Source of the DNA: a virus
Strand: one strand, 5' to 3'
Virus record (IMG/VR): IMGVR_UViG_3300044678_001279
Coordinates: 1 to 29,596 of that record
DNA: 29,596 nt
Shown here: positions 8,901 to 18,282 of the stretch, piece after piece
Layout: every line of letters begins with the position of its first letter
Position numbering within the stretch: the first letter of the stretch is position 1
Position numbers and translations under genes: made by a program
The notes under the pieces: generated by a model
The model's input: the letters and a program-made list of their open reading frames with translations, nothing else
What the model was told of the DNA's origin: nothing
The model's database searches: none

Positions 8901-8987
8901 ATGGTTGAATATTCCCCAACAACTAAACCATTGCAATTAAGATTTATTCAAATATCCTTTGCCACAAGCAGGGGTCATATAGTTTAA
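5898..8987 (+). CDS. Tail nozzle ('muzzle'/stabilization) protein
   Basis: A 1029-residue, almost entirely beta-rich protein that starts in an ATGA overlap. The N-terminus (SGRLNSDDSPFVVGTNEWVN, then MENCRTGST) is the signature opening of large stabilization or nozzle proteins in Bacteroidota podophages, where a glycine-rich N-terminal arm is followed by a propeller-type body. The rest has many repeating short strands with aromatic residues and no enzyme motif. By position after the ring genes and before the internal virion proteins, it corresponds to the T7 gp12 / P22 gp10-type protein that closes the tail and carries fibres. The length fits the crAss-like versions. An alternative ATG three codons downstream would not change the reading. 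Confidence 0.65.
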   Translation: MRQMEKKVFADIQSGRLNSDDSPFVVGTNEWVNMENCRTGSTDLGETGVVESIGSNVLISVPQPSVNFITIGSVEDIENSRICYFKFNTTGLGHKIVCFYTDTNTEYDVLLSSQVTGGLNFSKQTVIHSAQIVNGLLYWVEGTVNQPRKINIEAGIKANNPSFVTTEVAYTFPLNFSEITIIKPCAIYPPTIAKGYDSIYYANLIENTSFQFAYQYVYYDGEKSVVSAYSVASRINEDGSTLNYILVSMNATERIPTSVKIVNLIFRINNTNFAFIAKSWNKDNPTSAIEINEHNAGLFLLRHYFYNNNNYEAIAEDDTLRPFDNVPIYSQALSAAKNRIFLGNNTEGYNTPQKTSMAISQTLFTPSTLPLYQSFAAGQYQTGIVFYDFAMRKCGVVTNEYLVSVVNERSYVYTNAVSSITWTLNNLTPLTEIPDWAYYYAPVRTLNNKTRNYIESFCNTLKYATKTATGDYDFVATSFTNNAVGIAIDTSALVQTKLGYVFTQGDMCRIVTQGSVVYSLPVIGQYGNYIILKPVDIGSVVGLRIIYNIYTPYGSNTQEPFYEVGQMYKVNNPTTSVRSYSTLSGSFAADSYILARQFKPFPVISYYASAMSPNDNLYQNWFNDAGKINLITLLGQSVKDRYVSWSDTYIPNTNVNGLSTFRALNQTNVPDDSGSITKLQLTSKIQNEGSVMLAICKAETNSLYLGEVQITDSTGATQFFSSSQNVIGTINELKGNYGCINPESVCQYRGNVYFFDATNGRWIQYSANGLDDISSYKMTRFWRYWAKKYLSLTYSQIEALGDRPFVFAAVDSAHNELLISIPKLSNTPPKGYLPDYPSTVYPFDILDYRGKTIVYKIGIGTEIPHWQGAMTFTTEYFCTIQNRLFSFRNGHLYEHNQTTSQNNFYGVQYTSKIMATSNMFPQVPKVYDNILSESNISPIFVYLYNQYPYQQSSDLLDSDFSDVEGLWYASILRNKLVPTSDGFNTDGLLTGEVMRNVNMMFMVEYSPTTKPLQLRFIQISFATSRGHIV

Positions 8988-8998
8988 AATAAAATAAA

Positions 8999-9745
8999 AT
9001 GCCAATACCATTATTAGGATTAGGGTTAGGGCTTGCAGGAGCATTAGGGAAGATGGCAGGCAGGAGCAAAGCCAATAAGAAAATGAACCGTCTTTTAGGC
9101 GAAGACCCTGTATATTCTGAAAACCCAATAGCAAGACAAAGGATGGGGCTTGCTCAAACTATGCTAAATGCCCGTATGCCAGGAGCACAAGCCGTAGAAA
9201 ACAACATCTATGGAAATCAAGCCAACACCCTATCTAACATACAAAGAGGGGCAACAGACAGCTCCCAAGCGTTAGCAATGGCATCAGGGGTGCAGGGTAG
9301 TACAAATGACGCATTTCAAAACTTAGGGATAACAGAGGCGCAAGACTATCAACGTAGGTACGGTAACTTATCGGATGCACAAGAAGGAGTAATTAGGGAA
9401 GGTGATAAAGTGTTCCAAGATAAAACAAGAAGGTTTGGAAATAAGATGCAGGTTAATGGTGCGATAAATGAAAATAGGCAAAATAATTGGGGCGATATCT
9501 CTAATATGGGATTTGGGTTAGCGGACTTTGCAATGAACGGTGGTTTTAATAGTTTGCAAGGTGGTGGTTCTCCAAGTTTAGGTAAAATGGGTATGCCGCA
9601 AGTTGGGGGATATCCTAATCAATCGGGAACGGTTGCAGGGGCTTATAATCCTATGGCGATGCGAAATATGAGTTTTATGGGTATGCCACAACAAGGTAAT
9701 TACAGAACACCAAGATACAATCCGTCAACAGGGCAAATGGAATAA
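8999..9745 (+). CDS. Predicted ejected internal virion protein, 248 aa
   Basis: Preceded by AAAATAAAATAAAATG. The N-terminus (PIPLLGLGLGLAGALGKMAG) is a glycine- and leucine-rich membrane-active segment, followed by a helical, glutamine- and asparagine-rich body (about residues 45-155) and a glycine-, methionine- and asparagine-rich tail. This is the plan of T7 gp14 or P22 gp7-like proteins, which leave the virion first and insert into the outer membrane during DNA entry. The two following genes are also predicted internal proteins of increasing size, as in the T7 gp14-15-16 order. The function is inferred from composition and order. Confidence 0.55.
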   Translation: MPIPLLGLGLGLAGALGKMAGRSKANKKMNRLLGEDPVYSENPIARQRMGLAQTMLNARMPGAQAVENNIYGNQANTLSNIQRGATDSSQALAMASGVQGSTNDAFQNLGITEAQDYQRRYGNLSDAQEGVIREGDKVFQDKTRRFGNKMQVNGAINENRQNNWGDISNMGFGLADFAMNGGFNSLQGGGSPSLGKMGMPQVGGYPNQSGTVAGAYNPMAMRNMSFMGMPQQGNYRTPRYNPSTGQME

Positions 9746-9757
9746 AACAAAAAAGAC

Positions 9758-11308
9758 ATGGCACTTGATTTACAAGGGTGGGTAACACCCGAACAAGATT
9801 TTAAAGGACTTTACAACTTGTCAGAAAATTTCCGTAGGCAAGGTGCTGAAAAAAAACGTGAAGACCAGATGGGCGCAGCTAAACAGGCAGGGCTATCTAC
9901 CTATCTGCAAGGGTTCTTAGACCCAAAGGAATATCTTACTGGAACAGTTTACGACCCACACATCACTAAAAGGATTTCAGAAATAATGATGAAGGGGATG
10001 GATTTGGCAAAGATGAAAGGGATGGATAACGCAACATTGTATGCGGCACTTTCTCCCGATGTAAATAAACTAACAAAAGAATCTTTAAATATCAGGGAAG
10101 TTGAAAGAAGGAGAAAAGAAGCAGAAGGAATACTGAAAGGACAGAAAGGAATTGACTTAGCAAAGGTGAATGACAGGGTACGCAGAAGGGCTTATTACAA
10201 TGAAGATGGTTCTCTAAAAGACGACTTATCATCAATAGACCCTACGATTGATTATGCTGATATGGTTCTTAGAAACGATGATGTGTACACTCCTGATGCA
10301 TTGGATGAAATAATCGCTAAGGCAGGAAAGAACTCACGAACACTTGACACAACAGTAACAGATGCAGACAAGCGTAGCAGAAGAACAAAGTTGCAGGTAT
10401 CTTCACCTGAATTTATGCAGCCTGTAATCGAAAACGGAACATTCCAAAATAGGTTTGAACCAAGATACGAATTTGCAACAGATAACGGTCAACCAATAGA
10501 AGAAGTTGTGATTGATGAAACAACAGGGTTGCCAAAGAAAGGTACTAACGGTCAACCTATAACACAGAAAGCAAAGATGCTTATGAAGGATGATTGGGAT
10601 ATGCTGTTAGACAACAAGGCTGCCGCTATGTATTTAAGACAAGAAATAAGAAAATACGCAAAAGAAATTGGTGTTGACCCGAACTCTACACAGGCAATAA
10701 ATTTCGGAAAAACTTTAGGATGGGATATGCTAAACAGGTCATCAAAAGGTAGTTCAACCTTTAGTGAAGTAGTAGAAAAGAAAGATGCTCCTATTGTTAT
10801 AAATGATAATAGAGGTTCAGGTGGTAAAGGAGGTTCAGATGCAATTATAAGGGATGTGTACAATGAAATTGATAGTAAGTTAAAAAAGGGTGCAGGGATG
10901 TTCCGTCAAGGAGAAACAACTCCCGCAGGTGATACATACCGCCTACCTGTAAACGAACTAAGTAATGCAGCACAAGGAGTAATTATAAAACAACTATCGG
11001 AAATTACGGGTGGTGATATTGAAAAACAGTCTAAATTTTACATAAAGTTAGACCCCGAAGACGGAATGATAAAAGCATACAAGGCAAGTGATTTAAAAAG
11101 TACAGGTAAAGATGGCAAACCTATTGGAACTATTGACTTTACAGGAACTAATTTAAGATCAGGGCAACCGAATACAAAAAGCAAAGTGGCAACGGTAGAG
11201 AAGGGGAAAGGTTTTTTTGATAAACTAAAAGGTTATATTAACAACTCTAAGCCACAAAAAGAAATGACATTAGCAGAAAGAATGAAGGCAGCAGCCAATA
11301 AAAGATAA
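9758..11308 (+). CDS. Predicted internal virion protein, 516 aa
   Basis: A hydrophilic, largely helical protein without signal peptide or membrane helix. The N-terminus (ALDLQGWVTPEQDFKGLYNL) is followed by charged helices (REVERRRKEAEGILKGQKG), a mixed middle, a glycine-rich linker (NRGSGGKGGSD, about residues 350-360) and a basic C-terminus (EMTLAERMKAAANKR). No enzyme motif was seen, including no lysozyme or transglycosylase motif. Its place between the short membrane-active protein and the 2315-residue protein suggests a T7 gp15-like internal core or cargo protein. A gap of only five bases leads to the next gene. Confidence 0.5.
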   Translation: MALDLQGWVTPEQDFKGLYNLSENFRRQGAEKKREDQMGAAKQAGLSTYLQGFLDPKEYLTGTVYDPHITKRISEIMMKGMDLAKMKGMDNATLYAALSPDVNKLTKESLNIREVERRRKEAEGILKGQKGIDLAKVNDRVRRRAYYNEDGSLKDDLSSIDPTIDYADMVLRNDDVYTPDALDEIIAKAGKNSRTLDTTVTDADKRSRRTKLQVSSPEFMQPVIENGTFQNRFEPRYEFATDNGQPIEEVVIDETTGLPKKGTNGQPITQKAKMLMKDDWDMLLDNKAAAMYLRQEIRKYAKEIGVDPNSTQAINFGKTLGWDMLNRSSKGSSTFSEVVEKKDAPIVINDNRGSGGKGGSDAIIRDVYNEIDSKLKKGAGMFRQGETTPAGDTYRLPVNELSNAAQGVIIKQLSEITGGDIEKQSKFYIKLDPEDGMIKAYKASDLKSTGKDGKPIGTIDFTGTNLRSGQPNTKSKVATVEKGKGFFDKLKGYINNSKPQKEMTLAERMKAAANKR

Positions 11309-11313
11309 TAATA

Positions 11314-14300
11314 ATGGACGAGAAACAACTTCAATTTTTATTTGATAATTACGGCAAATCAAAAGGGTTTGTTGACTTCAATGAATTTAAGTCTTTAATG
11401 CAAAACGAAGGAAGCAGAAAAGTATTTTTTGATGATAGCAATAAAGATTTAGGATTTAAAGACTACAATGATTTTGAAGCTACCATAGGAGTAAAAAAAA
11501 ACGGTGGCGGCAACGATGCTCCTCCACCTACGCCTTTGGGTATTGCATCACCTTCCGTTCCCCAATCACAATCAAAAAGTTGGGAAAGTAGTCCACTAAA
11601 CCCTGCATCTGGAAACTTTACACAAAAGCCAGAAGATAAAAAAGTAGATACATCAGGAAGAATCATTTTTGATCTAAATGATAAAGGGCAAATTGTAATG
11701 CCTACTAAAAAAGCAGACAACATAGAAGCCCATAAAGAAGCCGTAAAAAACAATCCTGATAACAGGGGTGGTTATATTGGGAATAAACTGTTAAGAGGTA
11801 TTGGTGAGCTTATAACAGGCGCATCCGACAATGTGATGAATCTTATGACTTCCGTACTTCCAGAATCAGTTATTGGTGGCACAAAAGAGGAGGCTATGAA
11901 GCAATGGAGAGAAGAAGTAAGCCCAATTAGTAGGGAGTTTTTTGAAAAGAACTTGGGGGATAAAACGGTAACAGAAAAACAAAAAGATAAATACGATAAC
12001 GAATTAATTACATCATCTATTGGCAGTCTTGCGCAAACTCTACCCGCTATACTATCTCCAAAAGGGGCAAAAGCTATTGCTTTAATTTCGCAAGCGGAAG
12101 ATGCTGCTTTGCAAAGTATTAATAGTACAGAACAAGGCAAGGCTCTTCCTGAAAGCACAAAGTCTGTATTTATTTCTGGGGTTGGTGTTGCGCATGGTCT
12201 TATTGATAAATTTGGACTTGATAAAATATTTGGCAAGCAATCATCTGCACTCTCACGTAAAATAGCAGGAAAGGTTTTTGCTGATTTATTAAAAACAGCA
12301 GATAGTCCTATAACAAAAGAAATGTTTGATGAGGCTTTAGAGGTATATACAAAGTCAGCAAAACAACAACTACTTAACGCAGTAAAAAAGTTAGGAACAG
12401 CAGGTGCGGTAGAGTTTGTTACAGGAACATTGCAAGAAGGCAGTACCATTTTTGCAGAAATATTATTAAATAAAGGAGTAGGCAAAGATATATTTGAACC
12501 GACATCATGGGGCAAGGCAATAGGCAGGTCAGCAAAAGCAGGATTACAAGAGGCTATTGGAGGTTTTGTATTAGGTGGGGTAACAGTTCCATTTTCTAAA
12601 GTAGATAATTACATTTCAGATAAAGTTTCGCAAGCAAAATCAAGCGAAGATATTGATGTGTTAAAAGTAGAACTTGAACAGGAAATGGATAGGTTAGGTG
12701 CTTTTGATGAAGATTCTAAAAATGAAGTAAGGAAATTAATAGATGATTACACAAGGGTAAATTCTAAAATTCCAGATTCCGTACCTAACAGAAAATTTGC
12801 AGCAGATAAAATAATTGAGAGAGAAAACATAGAACAGGAAATAGAAAGTAAAATTGCCGAAAAAGATTTAGTTGATGTTGCATTTCAGCCCGAAATTCAA
12901 ACAGAAATAGATTTACTTTCGAAAAAAGTGGAAGATATAAATAACGAATTGGTTAATCCTAATACCGTAACAGAAGATGGAATACCTAACACCACAACAC
13001 AAGAACCTGCACCAACAGTTGATAAGCCTATCATTGAGGCTACTACAACAGCCAAAGAACAAGGAGGTGAAGCAGCAGTACAACAAAGTACTGAACCAAC
13101 TGGACAAGGAACTACAAAAACTACCGATGCCGTTTTAGAAGAAGGTAAAGTAGAACAACTAAGGGCAGCAGAGCAAGCAGAGTATGATGCAATGCCTAAT
13201 CCAAACGACAAAGGAGCAAGACAAGAAATTTACGATAAGTACGATAAACTGATAACTCCTTTATTAGAAAAACAAAAATCAGAAACACCACCTGCATCAA
13301 AAGAGTACGTGGTTAAAAAAACAGACGACTATGTAAAAGATAAAACAGATAATATAAGTTTGGCTAAAGAAATATTAAATGACTTAGGAGTTGATGCCAC
13401 TTTTACTGGATTTTCAGACACTAATGGAGTATCAGTTTATTTCGAGGATGCAAACGGTCAAAAAATTAGAGTATCAGACCACGATATAACTAACAAGGAT
13501 AGGGTAAAAGATGAAATTAGTTTAAGGTTCGATAACAAAAGGTACGGTGGTGGCGTATATTCAAAATTTGAACAAAATAAAAAAGCAGTAGAATCCCTAC
13601 TATCTAATCAACAAGTAAATGAACCTACACCAACAGAAATTACTGCAAATAGCAAACATAGAGGTGTTATTAACGGGAAAGAAGCTACAATATCGGTTAG
13701 CAATATTATCACCGAAGGCAAATACAAGGGTAACGCAAATGTAAATGTAACGTACAATGACGGAAGTGGTGGGTTTGGAGGTAATATGACAGTTGCAGAC
13801 ATTCAAAGAGCAAAATCCCTACTATCTAAAGAACAATCACTTAAAACAGAAGTCAAGCCTATTGTACAAGAAAGTAAAGAAGTAGGTAAGAAAATAGTTC
13901 CTGCTTTAGAAAAAAAGCCTACAAGCACCAATGCCACAAATTCATCTATTGCGAAAGAGATATACAGAGAAGTAAACAAAATGGATGCAGGCACAAGTGC
14001 AGAGGAAATTGCTTTGCAGTATATTGCAGGAGGTGGAACTGTTGGAGGCAATGCCATAAACGAAGTAGTGGGTACGGTAAAAAGGGCTTCCTTAAATACA
14101 GGTAGAAAAGAAAAAAATACAAGGGAAGTAAGTGCAAGAGATTATTACAAACCTAATGATGAAACATTGGATGAAATTGCTCATAAGTTATGGGCAGACG
14201 GGGCTATTGAAGACGTAACCACGATGGATATCAAAAACGCATTAATGAATGTTATCCGTAGTTATAATACCAGATTAGATGCTGCAAAGGCTTATTTAGC

Positions 14301-17300
14301 AGAATATTCTCCAGAATACATAGAAAAACAAAGACAGGAAGAATTTTACCAACAGTATAAAGAAGAAGTTGAAGCAGAAGAAAGGGCTATACTTGAAATG
14401 CTTGAAAAAGAAAATACGGACATTGAAGAAGCAATGGCTGATGAAGATTACGTAACCAAATTAATCGAAAAATATGAAGCAGAAAACGAAGGACAGAATC
14501 AACAATCTGAATCCGAAACAGAAACAACAGTTAGTGAGGGAACTCGCAATAAAAAAAGTGCAAGCAAAAAAGAAGAATCAGAAAAAGGAAAAGTAGATAC
14601 TAAAAAAGAAGGTAAGTACGAAGCAAAAGCAAAGGCTATTGCTGAAAAGATAATGGCTGCAAAAGTAGTTCCCGATTGGTTAAAAATAGATGATGAAAAT
14701 GTTTCTACAAAGGGAAGTAGTGCCGAAGACTTAAAGAAGGTACTTGCTGATGCCGTTATTAATATGGGTAAGTTATTGGATAAGGGTGTAGAGTTTTCCC
14801 AAGCAGTAAGAGAATCAGTAAAGGGAATGATTGATATTCATGGTGAAGTGAAAAGAAAAGAAATAGAAGCAGGTTTTGAAAAATATTATCGGGAAAATGA
14901 GGCCGATGCTCCACCACCTAAAAAACCACCAGTAGAAACAGCCAATACAGAAGGAGAGGGAGAACTTTCTGAAAAGGGAATCATGAACAGGCTAAACAAA
15001 GCAAAAAATGTTTCTGATGAATCAAAAAAAGGCTATCAGGAAGCAGGGCTTAAATATGTAGTAGCAAGTAGGGAGGAAGCGCAATCTGTTGCCAAGTCCA
15101 TTATAGATGAATTTGGGATAGACCAAGCCGTTTTATTTGCTGATGCCAATAAGTTTAAAGGAGGCGTTAGTTCTGCCATATATGCAGAATCTTTAAACAG
15201 GCTATATGAGCAAGAGCAAAACGCTAAAACCCCAAAAGAAAAAGCAGATATAGCCGCAAAGTTCGCAGAGATTTCTATTCAGTATGATGAAACATCAAGA
15301 GAAAAAGGTAGGGATATTAGTTACATAGATTTCTTTTATAAAAAATCACCTTTGGGAATTGAGATGGCTGAAAACGCTAGGAGGAAGAAAGATTTTGATA
15401 AATGGTCAAAAAATAAAGAGCAGTCATGGAAAGAGGTTTTGGAAGAAATGAGAAAAGACACTGAATTTGAAGAAGCCTTTAATGAGGAAGTTAGGGAACG
15501 GATGAAAAAAGAAAGGGCTGAATCAAGAAAAGCAAGGATAGAGAAAGTAGATAAGATTTTTGATGACGCTATTGATAAATTTAAAAGTAGTGGTGCTACA
15601 TATTCTACTTTAATTCCACCGCCTGTAATAACTGCTGCTTTGAAAGGATTGAAGAAAGCCTATCATGCAGGCGAAAACATAGCAGAAGCAGTACAGCAAG
15701 CCATTGACTATATTTCAACAGAACTTAAAGGTGCTAATTGGGATAAGGAAAAGTTTAGGAAAGAGTGGGAGGAAAAACTTGCCGATGGCACTTCAAAGAA
15801 AAAATTAACTGATGAAGAATTAAAGGCAAAAGTACTTGATAGATTTAGGAAAAAATTAAAGGGATTGACTGAATCTCAAAAAGATGAAGTAATAAGACAA
15901 TCTTATAAAACTATCATTGAAAACGGAGGTTTGGAATTTGATGAATTTAAGAAAATTATTGCAAGGGTTACAGGTAGAGATGAAATGACACCTGAACAAT
16001 CAGCGAAATTAAAAGAGTTGGTAAAGGACTTGAATTCAGTTGATGAAGCCGGTAAAAAAGCGAGAGAAACAAGAACATCTCAATCACTAAAAGATTACAG
16101 AAATGCAGAAAAGAAAGCAGGTGCAGCACAAAGGGAACTTAGCATACTGTTAAATTCAAAGCCAGAGATATTAAAAAGGCTTACTTCAATAATGCAGTTA
16201 AATACTTTAGGCTTTGTTGCTTTGGTAAACAACCCTGCATATAACATAGTAAATCAGTTAGGCATACGACTTCCCGTTGGCGTTGTAAAATCAGGCATTG
16301 ATTTAGGTATAAATAAAGCAGGAAAACTTTTTGGAAAGGACTACAAAAGAGAAACAGATGTTTTTTCAGTTGGAGTGCAAAGAGAGTTTTTTAAGAAATT
16401 AGGATTAGGTGGGAGGGAGGCTGTGGGGCAGTTTCTCACAGGGCTAAATAGAATGGATTACATTCAAAAAGAAGTCAATTCACAACAAATAAGACCAATA
16501 ACGGCAATACTTGAACTTAAAGAAAAACTTCAAGGAAAACGAAATCTAACTAAAGCGCAAGTAGTTGATAAGTTATTAGAAGCAACGGCAGGTGTTCCCG
16601 CAGAAATTGTAGCAAGAACTTTAAACTTAGGCGATAAGCCTATGAGGTTTGCGGCAGATGCAGGACAATCGGCTGCTTTTGCAAAGGCATTAGGGTTAAA
16701 GGGAATTGATTACGATATGTTCATTCAGTTCCCAAGAGAAGAAGCATACAGAAGATACAAAGAACAGGGATTGTCTGATGCTGAAGCAGGAAAGAAAGCA
16801 GATTACATAAAAGACACGATTATTAAGGAAGGAGAAAGGTCAACATTCCAACAAGATAACATACTTAATGATGTATTAAGTAAGATATTTGGTGGCGATA
16901 AAAGCGGTTCAGGTGCGCTTGCAAAGTCAGTCGTGGTTTCTCCTTACATAAAAATACCATCAAATGCTTATTGGAGTTACTTTAATATTGTTAATCCAGA
17001 AGTAGCATTTTTACAAGGGTTATTGTATGCGGGAAAAGCAGCAGCAAAACAAAAAGGCATTTATAAAAGAGGGTTGTTTGACAAAGAAAACACATCAGCA
17101 GCAAAAGACTTGAATGAAGCAAAGTATTGGATTGCTCATGGTGTTGTTGGGATGGCTACCAAAGCTGTTATAGGCTCATTAGTTGCAGCAGGAATATTTA
17201 GATCATCGAATGATGAAGATGATACTAAGAAAGAAAGGGAAGGAGAGGCTTACTATGAACCACAAGGAACTATTAATATGGATAAACTGTGGACTTATAT

Positions 17301-18261
17301 GAAAGGGGAAGACCCAAACAAAATAAAAGGAGGGTTCACCATTCAAAACAGATGGTTTGGGCATTGGGGTTCTGTGGGAAATAGTATTGCTAAAAGGGAA
17401 GAAGATATGACACCTGAACAAAGAGAAAAACAACAAGATTTATTAGCGGAAGTATTTGATAGGATGTCTGCATCATTCCTACCTGAACTTGAACAAGGTA
17501 TATTTGGGAACAGTTCATCATTAGTTAAAGCAATGGCATCTAATGACTGGAAACAATGGGGCGTGAATACCATGAATATGTTTACCAACATAGTTCACCC
17601 TGCAACAGCAGCACAACTTTCTAAAGCGCAACTTCCATACTATTCAAAAGTTAAGTCTGATAGTTTTATGAAGGAGTTAAAAAACTCTATGCTTAACAGA
17701 AGTTCAACTTTGCGGAGATTAACAAACGAGTACCCTCCTTCAAAAATAGGAATATGGGGCGATGTTGTAGATAAGAAAGACAATGTGTTAATGCGAATGT
17801 TTGGCATAAGCAATACCAATGACGATAATTTTGCACAACCAATTTATGAAGATTATAAAAGGACAAACAATACAAAGTTTTTTCCAAGTGCAGTAAAGCC
17901 AGAAGTTTCATCAAATGGAGTAAGAGTAAAGTTGCCACCAGAAAAGGCTTTAGAACTTGAAAGATACATAGGTCAACAAAGAAAAAAATTGCTTGCTCCT
18001 TATGTAAACAACATGGCATTTTTTGAAGACAGCGAAGGTAATCAGGTTTATTATAAAGACTTAAAAAAGGACAAAGAAAAAATAAAAAAACTTGATATTA
18101 TTTACGATATGGGATTTGAGAGAGGAAAAGAATTGTTCTTGCAAAAACCAGAAAATAAAATATACGAAATAAAGGAAAAGACTGATGATGAAAAAAAACA
18201 AGACGAGAAAACAGAAGAATCAAACCTTAAATTTAAAGAACAATTATCAGAAATAAAGTAG
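11314..18261 (+). CDS. Giant internal/ejected virion protein, 2315 aa
   Basis: One uninterrupted frame of 6.9 kb ending in TAG. From the N-terminus: a short helical module (LQFLFDNYGKSKGFVDFNEF), a proline-rich linker (about 69-100), an alanine- and glycine-rich hydrophobic region (150-430), small beta modules separated by threonine- and glutamate-rich linkers (about 670-850), a long acidic coiled coil (about 1000-1060), two similar 50-residue modules (about 1150-1190 and 1438-1485, pattern 'G..F..AV......I'), a charged helical stretch, a hydrophobic region (1633-1665) and a likely membrane helix (about 1945-1962, VVGMATKAVIGSLVAAGIF). This looks like the cargo or 'large polyvalent' proteins packed in crAss-like virions. 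I see no clear transglycosylase, protease or polymerase motif. Roles in DNA ejection through the cell envelope are inferred. Confidence 0.6.
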   Translation: MDEKQLQFLFDNYGKSKGFVDFNEFKSLMQNEGSRKVFFDDSNKDLGFKDYNDFEATIGVKKNGGGNDAPPPTPLGIASPSVPQSQSKSWESSPLNPASGNFTQKPEDKKVDTSGRIIFDLNDKGQIVMPTKKADNIEAHKEAVKNNPDNRGGYIGNKLLRGIGELITGASDNVMNLMTSVLPESVIGGTKEEAMKQWREEVSPISREFFEKNLGDKTVTEKQKDKYDNELITSSIGSLAQTLPAILSPKGAKAIALISQAEDAALQSINSTEQGKALPESTKSVFISGVGVAHGLIDKFGLDKIFGKQSSALSRKIAGKVFADLLKTADSPITKEMFDEALEVYTKSAKQQLLNAVKKLGTAGAVEFVTGTLQEGSTIFAEILLNKGVGKDIFEPTSWGKAIGRSAKAGLQEAIGGFVLGGVTVPFSKVDNYISDKVSQAKSSEDIDVLKVELEQEMDRLGAFDEDSKNEVRKLIDDYTRVNSKIPDSVPNRKFAADKIIERENIEQEIESKIAEKDLVDVAFQPEIQTEIDLLSKKVEDINNELVNPNTVTEDGIPNTTTQEPAPTVDKPIIEATTTAKEQGGEAAVQQSTEPTGQGTTKTTDAVLEEGKVEQLRAAEQAEYDAMPNPNDKGARQEIYDKYDKLITPLLEKQKSETPPASKEYVVKKTDDYVKDKTDNISLAKEILNDLGVDATFTGFSDTNGVSVYFEDANGQKIRVSDHDITNKDRVKDEISLRFDNKRYGGGVYSKFEQNKKAVESLLSNQQVNEPTPTEITANSKHRGVINGKEATISVSNIITEGKYKGNANVNVTYNDGSGGFGGNMTVADIQRAKSLLSKEQSLKTEVKPIVQESKEVGKKIVPALEKKPTSTNATNSSIAKEIYREVNKMDAGTSAEEIALQYIAGGGTVGGNAINEVVGTVKRASLNTGRKEKNTREVSARDYYKPNDETLDEIAHKLWADGAIEDVTTMDIKNALMNVIRSYNTRLDAAKAYLAEYSPEYIEKQRQEEFYQQYKEEVEAEERAILEMLEKENTDIEEAMADEDYVTKLIEKYEAENEGQNQQSESETETTVSEGTRNKKSASKKEESEKGKVDTKKEGKYEAKAKAIAEKIMAAKVVPDWLKIDDENVSTKGSSAEDLKKVLADAVINMGKLLDKGVEFSQAVRESVKGMIDIHGEVKRKEIEAGFEKYYRENEADAPPPKKPPVETANTEGEGELSEKGIMNRLNKAKNVSDESKKGYQEAGLKYVVASREEAQSVAKSIIDEFGIDQAVLFADANKFKGGVSSAIYAESLNRLYEQEQNAKTPKEKADIAAKFAEISIQYDETSREKGRDISYIDFFYKKSPLGIEMAENARRKKDFDKWSKNKEQSWKEVLEEMRKDTEFEEAFNEEVRERMKKERAESRKARIEKVDKIFDDAIDKFKSSGATYSTLIPPPVITAALKGLKKAYHAGENIAEAVQQAIDYISTELKGANWDKEKFRKEWEEKLADGTSKKKLTDEELKAKVLDRFRKKLKGLTESQKDEVIRQSYKTIIENGGLEFDEFKKIIARVTGRDEMTPEQSAKLKELVKDLNSVDEAGKKARETRTSQSLKDYRNAEKKAGAAQRELSILLNSKPEILKRLTSIMQLNTLGFVALVNNPAYNIVNQLGIRLPVGVVKSGIDLGINKAGKLFGKDYKRETDVFSVGVQREFFKKLGLGGREAVGQFLTGLNRMDYIQKEVNSQQIRPITAILELKEKLQGKRNLTKAQVVDKLLEATAGVPAEIVARTLNLGDKPMRFAADAGQSAAFAKALGLKGIDYDMFIQFPREEAYRRYKEQGLSDAEAGKKADYIKDTIIKEGERSTFQQDNILNDVLSKIFGGDKSGSGALAKSVVVSPYIKIPSNAYWSYFNIVNPEVAFLQGLLYAGKAAAKQKGIYKRGLFDKENTSAAKDLNEAKYWIAHGVVGMATKAVIGSLVAAGIFRSSNDEDDTKKEREGEAYYEPQGTINMDKLWTYMKGEDPNKIKGGFTIQNRWFGHWGSVGNSIAKREEDMTPEQREKQQDLLAEVFDRMSASFLPELEQGIFGNSSSLVKAMASNDWKQWGVNTMNMFTNIVHPATAAQLSKAQLPYYSKVKSDSFMKELKNSMLNRSSTLRRLTNEYPPSKIGIWGDVVDKKDNVLMRMFGISNTNDDNFAQPIYEDYKRTNNTKFFPSAVKPEVSSNGVRVKLPPEKALELERYIGQQRKKLLAPYVNNMAFFEDSEGNQVYYKDLKKDKEKIKKLDIIYDMGFERGKELFLQKPENKIYEIKEKTDDEKKQDEKTEESNLKFKEQLSEIK

Positions 18262-18263
18262 TT

Positions 18264-18282
18264 ATGAGTGAAACAATAGAAA
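18264..18282 (+). repeat. Duplicated gene-start sequence, copy 1
   Basis: ATGAGTGAAACAATAGAAA forms the first 19 bases of this gene and recurs without change at 18575-18593 as the start of the terminase gene, 311 bases downstream. The two proteins share MSETIE and then diverge completely. Confidence 0.8.

Noticed and set aside
9014-9031. Telomere-like GGATTAGGGTTAGGG
   Set aside because: It is coding sequence for the glycine-leucine repeat at the N-terminus of the 248-residue internal protein.
11772-12515. Long reverse-strand open frame inside the giant gene
   Set aside because: It is a shadow of the + strand gene, with serine- and cysteine-rich low-quality composition and no leader; other minus-strand frames are of the same kind.
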